Shown: positions 8,437 to 19,100 of the stretch, one piece after another
Layout of the letters: each line of letters begins with the position of its first letter
Position numbering within the stretch: the first letter of the stretch is position 1
Assembly: GCF_017377855.1 (NCBI RefSeq)
Contig: NZ_JAFREP010000026.1
Location: 111,771 to 175,770, forward strand
Source: Acanthopleuribacter pedis
Lineage (GTDB): Bacteria > Acidobacteriota > Holophagae > Acanthopleuribacterales > Acanthopleuribacteraceae
DNA length: 64,000 nt
Reading direction: 5' to 3'
Made by a program: the position numbers and the translations under genes
The notes under the pieces: generated by a model
Told to the model about the DNA's origin: nothing
Database searches by the model: none
What the model saw: the letters and a program-made list of their open reading frames with translations, nothing else

Positions 8437-11400
8437 ATGAATATCATTGGTATGTCCATTAAGCGACCGGTGACCGCTTGCATGATTACCATCGGCGTTG
8501 CCGCCTTCGGTTTGATCAGCTTGATGAAATTGCCGATTAACCTGTTGCCGGACCTTTCCTATCCCACCTTGACCTTGGAGACCCGTTACCCGGGTGCCGC
8601 GCCCGAGGAAGTGGAATACTTGATCACCCGCCCGATTGAAGAAGCGGTTGCCGTGATTCCCAACGTTAAACGGATTTCCAGTTCCTCCAAACCGGAGTTG
8701 TCCCAGGTGACCCTGGAGTTTAACTGGGGCCGCAAGATGGATTTTGCCATCTTGGATGTTTCCAAAAAGGTCGATCTGCTGCGCTTCCCGGAAGGCATCG
8801 AGAAACCGCGCATTTTGCGTTACGACCCTAACCAGGATCCGATCCTCAAAATCTCGGCAACCTCGCCGGAAATGACCCTGGCCGAGTTGCGGTATTTCTG
8901 CGAGGAAGATCTCAAAAAACGCTTGGAAGGCATCGGCGGTTTGGCCTCGGTTGAAGTGGCCGGCGGCCGCGAAGAGATTATCCAGGTTGAACTGGATGAG
9001 GCCGAGCTCAAACGTTTTGGGATTTCTATTGAAGAAGTGAAACGCCGCCTGACGGAAGAGAACGTCAACCGCGCCGGCGGTTCCTTGTACGAAAACGAGG
9101 CTCGCTTCCTGGTGCGGACCCTCAACGAATTCGGTTCCCTTGACGACATTGGCAACACCATCGTCAGCCGCAAGGACGACCGCCGCATTTACCTGCGCGA
9201 AATCGCGAAAATCACCGTGGGCCACAAGGACCTCGACCATATCGCCCGGATCGACGGCAGCGAAGGCGTTTCGCTCGCCTTTTATAAAGAAGGCGACGCC
9301 AATACCGTGACCGTCAGCCGCTCCTTGCGCAAGGCAATCGACAAAGAACAGGAGAAGTTGGGCGAAAAAGTGGCCCTGACCACCACCTTCGTCGGCGCCA
9401 CCTTTATTGAACAAGCCGTTAACGAGGTCATGTCCAACGCGATCATCGGCGGCATCATCGCCATCTTCGTCCTGCTGTTTTTCCTGCGTGACGTGCGCGG
9501 TACCATCATCGTTGGTTTCTCGATTCCTGTCTCGGTCATGGCCTGTTTCTTCCTGATGATGCAGTTTGATGTCAGCATGAACATCATGAGTCTCGGCGGT
9601 TTGGCGCTCGGGATCGGGATGCTGGTGGATAACTCGATTGTTGTGCTTGAGTCGATTTTTGTACGGCGTTCCATGGGTGACGACCCCGCCCAGGCCGCCG
9701 AAAAAGGCGCCTCAATTGTGAGCGGCGCCGTTGTCGCTTCAACCCTGACCACCGTCGTGGTGTTCCTGCCGATTGTGTTTATCGAAGGGATTGGCGGCCA
9801 GTTGTTCCGCGATTTGGGCATGACCGTAACCTTCGCGCTCGTCGCCTCCTTGGTTGTGTCGCTGACCCTGATGCCGACCCTGTTCAATCTGTTCCATAAG
9901 TTTTCCAAGAAAAAACCCGCCAAAACCGATGTCAACCCCGAGGACGAGGTCGAAATCGGCATGTTCTCCGGCAACCTTTACTCCAAGTTTCTGACCGCCG
10001 CCTTGCGGTTCCGTTACCTGGTGATTATTGCCGTCATTTTGCTGATGGTACAAATCGGCGGCATCTATAAGTCTATGCGTTTCAACCTCGTACCCGAAAT
10101 GAGTCAGGGCGACTACTACATTTTGGCCGAGATGGAAGAAGGCACGCCGATTAATACCACCGACCGTGTGGCCGGTTGGATCGAACAACAGATCATGCAA
10201 GAAGAAGGGGTGAAGGTCGTGTTCTCCAGCGTCGGCGAGTTCAACCAAGGCGTTGAAACCCGTACCGGCGAGAACCTGGCCCAGGTCAACTTTTCCCTGA
10301 AAGCCGACGAGCAGGTGCCCGAGGCCGTGCTCAACCGTATTCGCGAGCGTTTGGACGGCGGACCCACCTTCAAATACCAGGTCGGCACGCCCAGTTACTT
10401 CACCTTTAAAACACCGATTGAAGTTGAGCTTTACAACGAGAACCAAAAAGAACTGGAGCGCGCCAACCAGGCGATGCTCAAGGCCATGGGCGAGATTCCG
10501 CAAATCAAAGATGTGCGCACCACCGTGGCCGAGGGCAACCCCGAGGTTCGCATCGTGTTCAACCGCGACACCATGTCGAAACTGGGTCTGTCCATCGCGG
10601 AAGTCTCCAACATGATCCGCGACAAAATTCAGGGCGCCACCCCGACCCGTTTTGTGCGCAGTGGTCGCGATCTCGACATTATGGTGCGGCTGCGTGAAGC
10701 GGACCGCGAGAACCTCAGCGGCATCGATACCCTCGCGGTCGGCTATCGCGAAAACCGCCCCATTTACCTGTCCAGTGTTGCCGAGGTGATTCACGATGTC
10801 GGCCCCGCCCAAATCAAACGCATTTCCCAAAAACGGGCCGCCGTCATCTCAGCCGGTGTGACCGGCGGCGACCTGAAACGTGTCGCCGCCAACCTCGCCC
10901 CGCTGAAAGCGCAAGTTGAAGCCGCGGTGCCCGGCACCGTGATCGATATCGGCGGTCAAAACAAGGAAATGGACGAATCCTTTAAGTCGATGATGCAGAT
11001 GATCGCCCTGGCCGTCTTTTTGGTGTACCTGGTTATGGCCTCTCAATTTGAATCCCTGGGTCACCCCTTCCTGATTCTCTTCACCATCCCCATCGGCATC
11101 GGCGGCGGCTTGGTCGCCCTCTACCTGGCCGATATGGAAATCAGCGTGATCGCCCTGATTGGTTTGGTGATGTTGGCCGGGATCGTGGTCAACAACGCCA
11201 TCGTCCTAATCGACTACATCAACCAAATAAGGCGCAAGGGCAGCGGGGTTTACGAGGCGATTATCATCGCGGGCAACCGCCGCATGCGACCGATCTTTAT
11301 GACCACCGCCACCACCGTGCTCGGTTTGATTCCCATGGCGTTGGGCCTCGGTAGCGGCGCCGAAATGCGCGCCCCGCTGGCGATTGCCGTCATCGGTGGT

Positions 11401-11520
11401 CTGGTCTTCTCAACCGTGCTTACCCTGGTCATCATCCCCGTGGTTTACGGCGCGGTCACGCCCGGCCTAAAGATACCGGGGCGCGCCGCGGGAAAGACTG
11501 AGCGGGAGGTTGCGGCATGA
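8437..11520 (+). CDS. RND efflux permease (AcrB/HAE-type), first of a pair
   Basis: Inner-membrane proton-driven multidrug permease of 1027 residues, normal for the family. It starts IGMSIKRPVTACMITIGV (TM1) and has the large periplasmic loops after TM1 and TM7. The TM4 motif reads GIGMLVDNSIVVLESI, so the acidic pair of AcrB (Asp-Asp) is Asp-Asn here, a common variant. The C-terminal half repeats the pattern (LVMASQFESLGHPFLILFTI, then GIVVNNAIVLIDYINQ). GGAG lies seven bases before the ATG. Its stop overlaps the next start by 4 bp, so the two permeases are translationally coupled and probably act together as in MdtBC. Substrate unknown. Confidence 0.93.
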   Translation: MNIIGMSIKRPVTACMITIGVAAFGLISLMKLPINLLPDLSYPTLTLETRYPGAAPEEVEYLITRPIEEAVAVIPNVKRISSSSKPELSQVTLEFNWGRKMDFAILDVSKKVDLLRFPEGIEKPRILRYDPNQDPILKISATSPEMTLAELRYFCEEDLKKRLEGIGGLASVEVAGGREEIIQVELDEAELKRFGISIEEVKRRLTEENVNRAGGSLYENEARFLVRTLNEFGSLDDIGNTIVSRKDDRRIYLREIAKITVGHKDLDHIARIDGSEGVSLAFYKEGDANTVTVSRSLRKAIDKEQEKLGEKVALTTTFVGATFIEQAVNEVMSNAIIGGIIAIFVLLFFLRDVRGTIIVGFSIPVSVMACFFLMMQFDVSMNIMSLGGLALGIGMLVDNSIVVLESIFVRRSMGDDPAQAAEKGASIVSGAVVASTLTTVVVFLPIVFIEGIGGQLFRDLGMTVTFALVASLVVSLTLMPTLFNLFHKFSKKKPAKTDVNPEDEVEIGMFSGNLYSKFLTAALRFRYLVIIAVILLMVQIGGIYKSMRFNLVPEMSQGDYYILAEMEEGTPINTTDRVAGWIEQQIMQEEGVKVVFSSVGEFNQGVETRTGENLAQVNFSLKADEQVPEAVLNRIRERLDGGPTFKYQVGTPSYFTFKTPIEVELYNENQKELERANQAMLKAMGEIPQIKDVRTTVAEGNPEVRIVFNRDTMSKLGLSIAEVSNMIRDKIQGATPTRFVRSGRDLDIMVRLREADRENLSGIDTLAVGYRENRPIYLSSVAEVIHDVGPAQIKRISQKRAAVISAGVTGGDLKRVAANLAPLKAQVEAAVPGTVIDIGGQNKEMDESFKSMMQMIALAVFLVYLVMASQFESLGHPFLILFTIPIGIGGGLVALYLADMEISVIALIGLVMLAGIVVNNAIVLIDYINQIRRKGSGVYEAIIIAGNRRMRPIFMTTATTVLGLIPMALGLGSGAEMRAPLAIAVIGGLVFSTVLTLVIIPVVYGAVTPGLKIPGRAAGKTEREVAA

Positions 11521-14500
11521 AGCTCTGGGACTTATCCGTCAAAAAACCGGTCACCGTCCTGATGGCCATCGTGTGCCTGCTGGTCCTCGGCGGCATTTCA
11601 CTACAACGGCTTAAACTGGCCTTTTTGCCCAAGGTCGACTTTCCCGGCATCTGGGTGATGGCAAGTTACCCCAACTATAACCCGCTGATCCTCGAACGCG
11701 AGGTCACCAAAAAGCTTGAAGAGGGCTTGTCCACCATCAAAGGGGTGCGCAAGGTTTCCTCCTCAACCAGTGCCGACAACGTGCGGGTCCGGCTCGAATT
11801 TGACTGGGGCATGGAACTGGATCTGGTGCGCTTGGAGGTCGGTCTCAAGCTGGAGGAAATCAAACCCGAGTTGATGGAGGGTTTGCGGTTTATCGAGATC
11901 CACAGTTTTAATACCGACGAAATCCCGGTGATCCAGGGCCGGATCTCCGCGCCGGGGATTGACCTGTCCGAGAACTACGATTTGCTGGAAAAACACATTC
12001 AGCAGAAAATCGAGCGCATCCCCGGTGTCGCCAAGGTTGAATTGGGTGGGGTACTCCCCAAGGAAGTATCCATTGACCTGCGCCTCGACAAAATCAAGGA
12101 ACACGATGTGGATGTCGGTGAGGTGGTGCGCAACCTCTCCCGTGACAACCTCAACCTTTCCGCCGGGAAAGTCCACGCCAACGGCCTAACCTACAACATT
12201 CGCGGTCAAGGCAAGATCGTGGATCTCGAACAGTTCGGTGAAACCCGCGTCAACGCGCAGGGGATGCGGCTCAAGGATATTGCCGAGATCTATTACGAGG
12301 AACCACCGATTGGTTACAAGCGCCACCTCGACGGTGCCGCCGCCCTTGCCATTGAAGTTTATAAAGAAAGCAACGCCAACACCGTGGACGTCTCAACCCA
12401 GGTCAACCACATCATCAATACCGAAATTGCCGAGGATCCCGTTTTGGACGGCATCACCCTGCTGGTCTGGGGTGACCAGGGCGAAGATATCACCAGTGGT
12501 TTGCAAGGTCTGACCGAGGCCGGTTATTACGGTGCCTTTTTCGCCGTGTTTGTTCTGTTTTTGTTCCTGCGCCGCCTCGATGCAACCTTGGTGGTGGCCA
12601 CCGCCATTCCCATCTCCATTGTCGGTTCCTTTTTGTTCCTGTACGCCTTTGGGTTCACCCTCAACATTCTGACCATGATGGGCTTGATGTTGGCCGTGGG
12701 GATGTTGGTTGATAACGCCGTTGTGGTGTTGGAATCGATTTACCAAAAGTATATGGACGGGCTTGACCCCGTCGAAGCAACCCGTGAGGGGACCCGCGAG
12801 GTTATCGTGGCGCTGATTGCGGCGACCATGACCACCGTGATTGTGTTTTTGTCCTTGGTATTTGCCGACGACAACGAGTTGGGTGTTTGGCTTTCGTCCA
12901 TCGGCTTAACCATCTGCATTACCTTGGGTTTGTCGCTGCTGGTTTCCACCACCGCGATTCCCTTGTTCGCTTCCAAGCTGTTGGGCAAACACCGCGGTAA
13001 GGAGCAGGTTAAAAACCCCTTTTTCATGAAGTACTATGCGGGGATTCTGAACTGGAGCCTTCGTCATCCCATTATGACCGCGATCGGTATGATTGTCATC
13101 ATCCTCTCCGTAGGTTTTCCCGCCACCCAGCTCGACCGCTTCAAAGGGACCTCTGGTAAAACCAACCGATTGTTCTTTCGCTACGAGTACCAGGATTACT
13201 TCTTTTTGTCTGAGTCGGAAAAGGTCGTTAACCAGGTGGAGGCATTCCTCGAAACCAAACGCGAGGAATGGGAAGTGGAGTCGATTTATTCCTACATGGA
13301 AGCCAATGTTGGACAGACCACCATTAACTTCGAAGACGAGCACATGCCGGTTGAGCGGTTCCGCGAAATTCGCAAGCAGTTGCGCGAGGAACTGCCGGAT
13401 ATCGCCGGGGTCAAATTCCTGATTGGGGATGATGACGAGGAAGGCGGTATGGCGATTCGCGTGCAGTTGTTCGGTACCGAAACCGAAATCCTCAAGGAAA
13501 CCGGTGAGCGGGTTGCCGCGCTGATGCGGGACATCGAGGGTCTAGAAGACATTCGCAACGGCGAGAAAGCCAACCAAAAAGAATTGCGTGTGACCATTGA
13601 CCGCGAGAAAGCCAACGAGTTGGGGGTCACCCCGGCTCAGGTTGCCGAGACCTTTGGGTTCACCCTTCGCTACCAGTATTTGCCGCGTTTTCAGGTGGGC
13701 GAGCGCGAGACCGATGTGACCTTTGGTCTGAGTATTAAAGACCGCGCCTACATTCACCAAGTCGAGCAGATTCCCATGGGCCAAGGTGTGCGCCTGGGTT
13801 CGATTGCCAAGTTTGAGTTTGTGGATCGCCCCGATTCCATTCGACGCGTTGATCGCAAAGCCCACCACGTGGTGCGTGCGACCTACGAGGGCAAGAGTCC
13901 CCAGGAAGCTTGGGATGCGATTGAAGCCCGGCTGGACAACTTCGATTTTCCCGCCGGCGTAACTTGGTCCAAAAGCAACCGTTTGATCGAAGACGAGCAG
14001 GAAATGAATGACTTGGCCATTAACGTCCTGCTGGCGTTGTTACTGGTTTACCTGGTTATGGCCAGCTTGTTCGAGTCACTGATCCAACCGCTGATGATTT
14101 TTTCAACCATTGTTTTTAGCTTGGTGGGCGTGGGCTGGTGCCTGTTCCTGACCCAAACCGAGTTTCAGGTGATGGCGGGGATTGGGGTACTGATCCTCAT
14201 CGGCATTGTGGTCAACAACGGCATCATTATGATGGACCGCATCAACCAATACACGGAAAAGGGGTGGGTGTTGAAAGAAGCGGTTCGTCAGGGCGCGCTC
14301 GACCGGATTCGTCCGATTCTGATGACCGCCTCGACCACCATCATTGGTTTGATCCCCATGGCTGTCGGTAATTCATCCCTGGGTGGCGGTTACTACTTCC
14401 CCCTGGCGCGGACGGTCATCGGCGGTTTGGCTTCGTCCACCCTGTTGACCTTGGTTGGGTTGCCGCTGATCATTCTGACCACCGCTTGGGTTTGGAAAAT

Positions 14501-14597
14501 CACCAAACGTGCGGCCGGCCTGTTTGCCCAATTCGTCGTGCGCCAATACCGCAAATTTGTGCCTCGCAAACCCGAGTTGCCCACGCCGGCAGCCTAA
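11517..14597 (+). CDS. RND efflux permease (AcrB/HAE-type), second of a pair
   Basis: Second permease of the operon, 1026 residues, paralogous to its neighbour but clearly diverged. TM1 begins LSVKKPVTVLMAIVCLLVLG and the TM4 motif is AVGMLVDNAVVVLESIYQ. The C-terminal half has LVMASLFESLIQPLMIFSTI and GIVVNNGIIMMDRINQYTEK. The ATGA overlap with the upstream gene indicates a stoichiometric pair, as in heteromultimeric RND pumps. A strong terminator follows 24 bp after the stop. The outer-membrane partner must be encoded elsewhere. Confidence 0.93.
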   Translation: MKLWDLSVKKPVTVLMAIVCLLVLGGISLQRLKLAFLPKVDFPGIWVMASYPNYNPLILEREVTKKLEEGLSTIKGVRKVSSSTSADNVRVRLEFDWGMELDLVRLEVGLKLEEIKPELMEGLRFIEIHSFNTDEIPVIQGRISAPGIDLSENYDLLEKHIQQKIERIPGVAKVELGGVLPKEVSIDLRLDKIKEHDVDVGEVVRNLSRDNLNLSAGKVHANGLTYNIRGQGKIVDLEQFGETRVNAQGMRLKDIAEIYYEEPPIGYKRHLDGAAALAIEVYKESNANTVDVSTQVNHIINTEIAEDPVLDGITLLVWGDQGEDITSGLQGLTEAGYYGAFFAVFVLFLFLRRLDATLVVATAIPISIVGSFLFLYAFGFTLNILTMMGLMLAVGMLVDNAVVVLESIYQKYMDGLDPVEATREGTREVIVALIAATMTTVIVFLSLVFADDNELGVWLSSIGLTICITLGLSLLVSTTAIPLFASKLLGKHRGKEQVKNPFFMKYYAGILNWSLRHPIMTAIGMIVIILSVGFPATQLDRFKGTSGKTNRLFFRYEYQDYFFLSESEKVVNQVEAFLETKREEWEVESIYSYMEANVGQTTINFEDEHMPVERFREIRKQLREELPDIAGVKFLIGDDDEEGGMAIRVQLFGTETEILKETGERVAALMRDIEGLEDIRNGEKANQKELRVTIDREKANELGVTPAQVAETFGFTLRYQYLPRFQVGERETDVTFGLSIKDRAYIHQVEQIPMGQGVRLGSIAKFEFVDRPDSIRRVDRKAHHVVRATYEGKSPQEAWDAIEARLDNFDFPAGVTWSKSNRLIEDEQEMNDLAINVLLALLLVYLVMASLFESLIQPLMIFSTIVFSLVGVGWCLFLTQTEFQVMAGIGVLILIGIVVNNGIIMMDRINQYTEKGWVLKEAVRQGALDRIRPILMTASTTIIGLIPMAVGNSSLGGGYYFPLARTVIGGLASSTLLTLVGLPLIILTTAWVWKITKRAAGLFAQFVVRQYRKFVPRKPELPTPAA

Positions 14598-14620
14598 CCG
14601 CCGCCGACACCGAAAAAGAA

Positions 14621-14647
14621 AAAGGGTCCTCACACCGAGGACCCTTT
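14621..14647. terminator. Bidirectional rho-independent terminator
   Basis: AAAGGGTCCTC / GAGGACCCTTT stem with loop ACACC, flanked by A-rich and T-rich runs on both sides. It ends the plus-strand RND operon and the minus-strand M23 peptidase gene, which converge here. Confidence 0.9.
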
Positions 14648-14712
14648 TTCCTTTGAGGCGTTGTTTGAACGGTTGTGACCGAGGTTTTTCACGCCTCGGT
14701 CAGCGATGTGTT

Positions 14713-15918
14713 TTATTCCACCGTAACCGTGGTTGTGCGGATTTCGCCGCTGAAATACAGGGTAATGGTGGCTGTACCGCGACCGCGTGCCGTGAGCTTG
14801 CCGCGGCCATCGACCGTGACCACATTGCGGTTGGATGAAGACCACCAGGTGTTGCGATCATATTTGGCTTCGTTAAGGACGCCGTAGGAATAGCTGCTGC
14901 GCCCTCGCCGTCCCACGGCCTGAACCCTGAGGGTTTTGGTTTGCCCCAGGCTCAAGGTGGTTCGTGACAAAGAATAACCGACCAATTGGCGACTGTGGTT
15001 GGGTCGGAAACTCACCAACAGGGAGCGGCCGTTGTGTTTCCGGTTCTCACCGCGATAGGTGACGTAATGGAGGTGGGTGTTGTTGGTATTGCCGGTAGCG
15101 CCGATAAAACCGAGCCGTGTTTGTTCCGTGACGCGGTCTCCCACGCGGACGTTGAGCTGACTTGCGTGCAGGTAACCCGCCCACCATCGATCAGAGGAGG
15201 TGCCGTGTTCGATCAGCAGCGCATAGCCGTTTCTGCTAGAGGGAGATACCGTTCCGTGGTACTTCACCACCGTGCCCGCGCCCGCCGCGAAGAACGGCAT
15301 GCCGGAGTCCATGTCGCGGCCGGCGTTGCGCACATTGAGGTTGATATCGACCGCATGAGTATCGTCGGCGCCGCCAATGCCTCGGCCGGGCGCGTGGTAA
15401 CCGGAGCGGTGTTCCCAAAAACCCCAGGGCCCGCTGGTTTGGTTGGAGCTTCCGGTTAACAGGTTATACCGGCCCATAATCGGGGTTTTGGGAGAAGGTG
15501 TGGCGCGTTTCGCGGCCTCTTCCTGAACCAGGACCAAACCATCGGCATCCAGAGTTTGGTGACCAAGGAGGATCCGCGCCCGGTTGTGGTCAACCGCATA
15601 CAGGGAAAGCTGCATGGGTTGATCGGTGTCGAGGTCATGGTGGTTAAGTTGGAGAAAGTTTTGATCGAGCTCCCAAAATGCACCCGTGTTGCTCTCGGCT
15701 TCGTAATGGGACACACAGGAATCATCGATTTGGTCGCAGGCGACCCGGTCGAAAATCAAGAGGACAGCATCGTTTTCGGCATCGTAAGCGGCCTTAAAAG
15801 GACCGGTTGCGAATAGATCGTCGGCGGGAACGATGCGCGCGTCAGCGAAAAGTTCAGGCTGGGCTTGGGTAGGAAGCGGTGCGATAAAAACGGACAGGGC
15901 AAGCGTAAGTGTCAGCAT
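14713..15918 (-). CDS. Secreted M23-family metallopeptidase with C-terminal Ig-like (BIG2) domain
   Basis: Probable peptidoglycan or peptide endopeptidase acting outside the inner membrane. The first 19 residues (MLTLTLALSVFIAPLPTQA) form a signal peptide. The zinc-site residues of the LytM/M23 fold can be read: His188 and Asp191 in THAVDIN, then His251 in YLHASQL and the HxH of NTHLHYV (His282, His284). Residues about 315-401 resemble a bacterial Ig-like group 2 domain, ending VDGRGKLTARGRGTATITL. Total 401 residues. AAGGAG lies eight bases before the ATG. The gene stands alone, with its own terminator at 14621-14647. A lysis or remodelling role is inferred from the family. Confidence 0.85.
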   Translation of the reverse strand: MLTLTLALSVFIAPLPTQAQPELFADARIVPADDLFATGPFKAAYDAENDAVLLIFDRVACDQIDDSCVSHYEAESNTGAFWELDQNFLQLNHHDLDTDQPMQLSLYAVDHNRARILLGHQTLDADGLVLVQEEAAKRATPSPKTPIMGRYNLLTGSSNQTSGPWGFWEHRSGYHAPGRGIGGADDTHAVDINLNVRNAGRDMDSGMPFFAAGAGTVVKYHGTVSPSSRNGYALLIEHGTSSDRWWAGYLHASQLNVRVGDRVTEQTRLGFIGATGNTNNTHLHYVTYRGENRKHNGRSLLVSFRPNHSRQLVGYSLSRTTLSLGQTKTLRVQAVGRRGRSSYSYGVLNEAKYDRNTWWSSSNRNVVTVDGRGKLTARGRGTATITLYFSGEIRTTTVTVE

Positions 15919-16072
15919 TAAATGCTCCTTAGGGTTGGTGTGTTTGGCGAGGACACCAGATCAAGGGACCGAGGACTGACCGGTCATGCCGTCATGGCCA
16001 CCACTTTACGGGAAGGGCGCGAGTCGACCTATAGCCCAAAGGGGCTAAACTCCGCCGACGCCAAAAAAGAAA

Positions 16073-16095
16073 AGGGACCCCACGGCGAGGTCCCT
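16073..16095 (-). terminator. Terminator of the chaperone-effector operon
   Basis: AGGGACC / GGTCCCT stem with a 9-base loop. On the minus strand it is followed by TTTTCTTTTTTGG, about 105 bp past the effector stop codon. Confidence 0.75.
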
Positions 16096-16198
16096 CTGTT
16101 GATTTCGATTCATTGTGTTGTTCGGCGGGGCGATGGTTCGGTGACCGCCCCGCCGCGTCTCCGACCTAAGCTGGGCGCGTTATCGCGCTTTTTAGCTT

Positions 16199-19100
16199 TT
16201 ATTCGCGCACGTAGGTGAACATGTACCCGCGATTCTTTTGGGATTGGTTCGATTCGCTCGTTTCGTCGGGTGTTTTGATCGAGGACACCGAGGAATCGTC
16301 GCGATGTTCCCAGGAACCGCTGTTGGGATTCACCGTTAAGGCCGTGTAGTGACCTGAGTTGAGCGAGGCGCCCTCGTGATTGACGACCGCTTTTAGGCTA
16401 TACCAAACATTGTTGATTTGCATGCGTTGCGGCGCCTCCACCTCGTGGTCGTCCTTCTCCAGACCGTCACCGCGTCGCAAGGTAAAGGTGACCGCCGGCG
16501 GCGTACCTTGGACAGTGAGGGTTCGGTTCGCCCGTGATTCAATGACGCCCTGGTTATGATTTGCACGTACCCCGTCAATGGTTTCCTGATCTTGGAAGGC
16601 GTCGAAGGCGTCCTCTAAATCATCGATTTCGCCGTGTCGATTGCGGATCGGCAACTCAATGATCGGGTCCATTTGGTTCTGTACCATGCGGCCGTTTACC
16701 AGGTCGGTGTGGTCCACGGTATTGAGGTTTGGTTTTTGAACCGCCTGGTCGAGGTGGGGGGTGAAGTCGGTGACAATGCGTTGGTTCAACGACATGCTGT
16801 TGTTGGGATCGAACAGCGGAATCAACTTGCGGAAAATCACCTCGTTGGGATCCTGTTGTGCGGTGCGCGCGGTTTGGCCCATGCGCATCGCGGCCAAGGA
16901 CGGCGCCGGCAACAGGTGGTAGCGGTCCATGGTGGCCAGTAAGTCGTTGATCGTATCGCGGTCAACGGAACGGCCCGCGCGGACGTCTTCCATGATCGCC
17001 CAGACCTTGGGACCGATATTTTGTACCGCGGCCCACTGGGTTGGTTTACCCACATAGTTGACTTGATTGAAGTTCTGGGGATTGAACAACTGACGGTAGG
17101 GTTCCACCGAGGACAACATGTTCAGCCCCGCCGCCAAATAACAGCTGTTGCCGGTGTTGTGGATACCGGTTTGGGTGACCTTGCTTGTTTTCTCCAGGGA
17201 TTGGGTTTTTCCTCGGAAATGAACCCCAGATTGGTAGAACTTGGAACTCTGCGATTTCGAGCTGGATTTGGCCTGCACAATTTGCAGCTTGGCGTAGTCC
17301 TGCTCGCGCCGCGGCAGGCTGTCCAGCCGTTTTTGTGTTTCCTTGCTGATCTTGCCATTGGTGCGGAATTCCTTTTGGCCTTTGGTGATCAAGCTGTTCA
17401 GATCCTGGGAAAAGAGCCGGATCATGCCGTCAAAGGCCTGGCGGGCGGCCTTGCCGTCGAGCTTGGCGGCGGCGGTACCAAAGGTTTTGCTCAAGGCGTT
17501 CCATTTGGACAGGTTACTTGAATCAGCCATAAAGCCCTGACGCGATTTGATGCTTTTGCCGATGTCCTGCAAGGCCAAGCTGAGTTGGTCCTTCAATTCG
17601 GTTTTAGAACCCTGGATGGCGCGGTCCAAGGTGGCGATGATATCGACCAAAGCCTTGGGTGGGTTGGTTTTGGGCAGCAGCGCGGCCAAGCCGTCGCGGT
17701 AGTCCATCAGTTCCATCTGGTAACCGGGCATCGCCGTTTTGAGGTGGCTGGTTTTCCCGATTTTGAAGTTGTAATCGTTGAGGATGGTGCCGATGCGGTT
17801 CTTCATGGGGCCGAGAATGCGGCGCGCCTCTTTTTGGACGCCTTTTTTGTCTTTGAATGCCGTATCGATGTTGGCTTGCAGGTCGCGCAAGCCTTTTCGT
17901 AATTGGTAACGCTGTTCCAAAAGTTCCTGGGTCTGAAGCGATAACTTGGTTTCCTTCGGCCAGGCCCGACCGACGATGGGGAGATCCTCGTCGCGAGAAA
18001 ATTCGATGAGCGGGGCTTCCCTGGGTAAACTGTCGATTTGTTCCTCGCGAAGTTCGTCGAAGTTTTCACTAATCTCCTGCGAAATCCGCGCTTGCGTGGC
18101 CCATGGACCCACGTAGTCGTTGATGAAGTCGTCCCGTGAAACCTTTTTGGGTTGGTGTTTGTTACAGAAGTTGTCGACCAGCAGTTTTCGCGATTGTTTG
18201 TTTCCCCAATCCACACCGTCCGGCAAGTACTCTTCGTTACCCGTATGGTACGCGTAGATGGTCAACAGCTCGTCGGCACGGTCTTTGTAACTGGACTTTT
18301 CAATGAAGCCGACATCTTGCAACTTGGCTTCCAACTCTTTGATGGTTTTGTCGGGTACGCCTTGGTTGCGCAAGTGTTGGGCGTCCGGCTTGTTCTTCCC
18401 ACCTGAGGTGGCCCAGGGTTTGAGGAAGGCTTGCAGGTCCTTCTGTTTGATGCCCTTGAGTAGGAACTTCTCGAGCAAATCAGTCCGTTTTTTGTCGAGT
18501 TTTTTGCCTTTGGGCAGACGCTCCTTTTTGAACAATACACTTTCATCGTTGGCCAGAATCGCGTAGAGCTTGCGGGCGTCGGAAGAGGGGACCACCTCGG
18601 TGAAGATGTCGATGCCGGGGATGTTGGCGTCGGGCACACCCAGTTTCATGCGCAGGTCGGAGACCGGCACCACGTCGCCCCAGTTCTTGGGTTGCTTGTC
18701 GAGCGGGCCGTCGGTGTAGGTTTTCAGGGAGCCGGGCAGCGCGTGCTGACGCAGCTTTTCCAGCGAGCGTGGGTTGACGATGCCGTATTGGTTGGCTTCG
18801 TAGTGCTTGTCGACGCTCATGTCCTTGCCGGAACCTTTGGAGTTATGCTCGGTGATACAGTCGGCCGAAATTTCGTTGGCGATGTGGAGCGGCACCAAAA
18901 AAGAACGAATCAGCGGTTGGTTCTGGTGCCCTTTGATATTGCCCTGGCGGCTGTAGTTCTCCAGCCATTTGACCTGGCGATGCGGTCGACCCATACTGAC
19001 CCAAAGCGTTCCTTCATCGTCTTTTTTGTTACCGGTATGAATCAAAATGCGGCCGTCTTCGTCTTGGCCGACGTCTTTAAAGCTTGGTTTTGATGAGGTT

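Noticed and set aside
8290..10830. Long minus-strand ORFs across the first RND permease
   Set aside because: Mirror frames of a highly GC-biased gene with Phe/His/Gly-rich nonsense composition.
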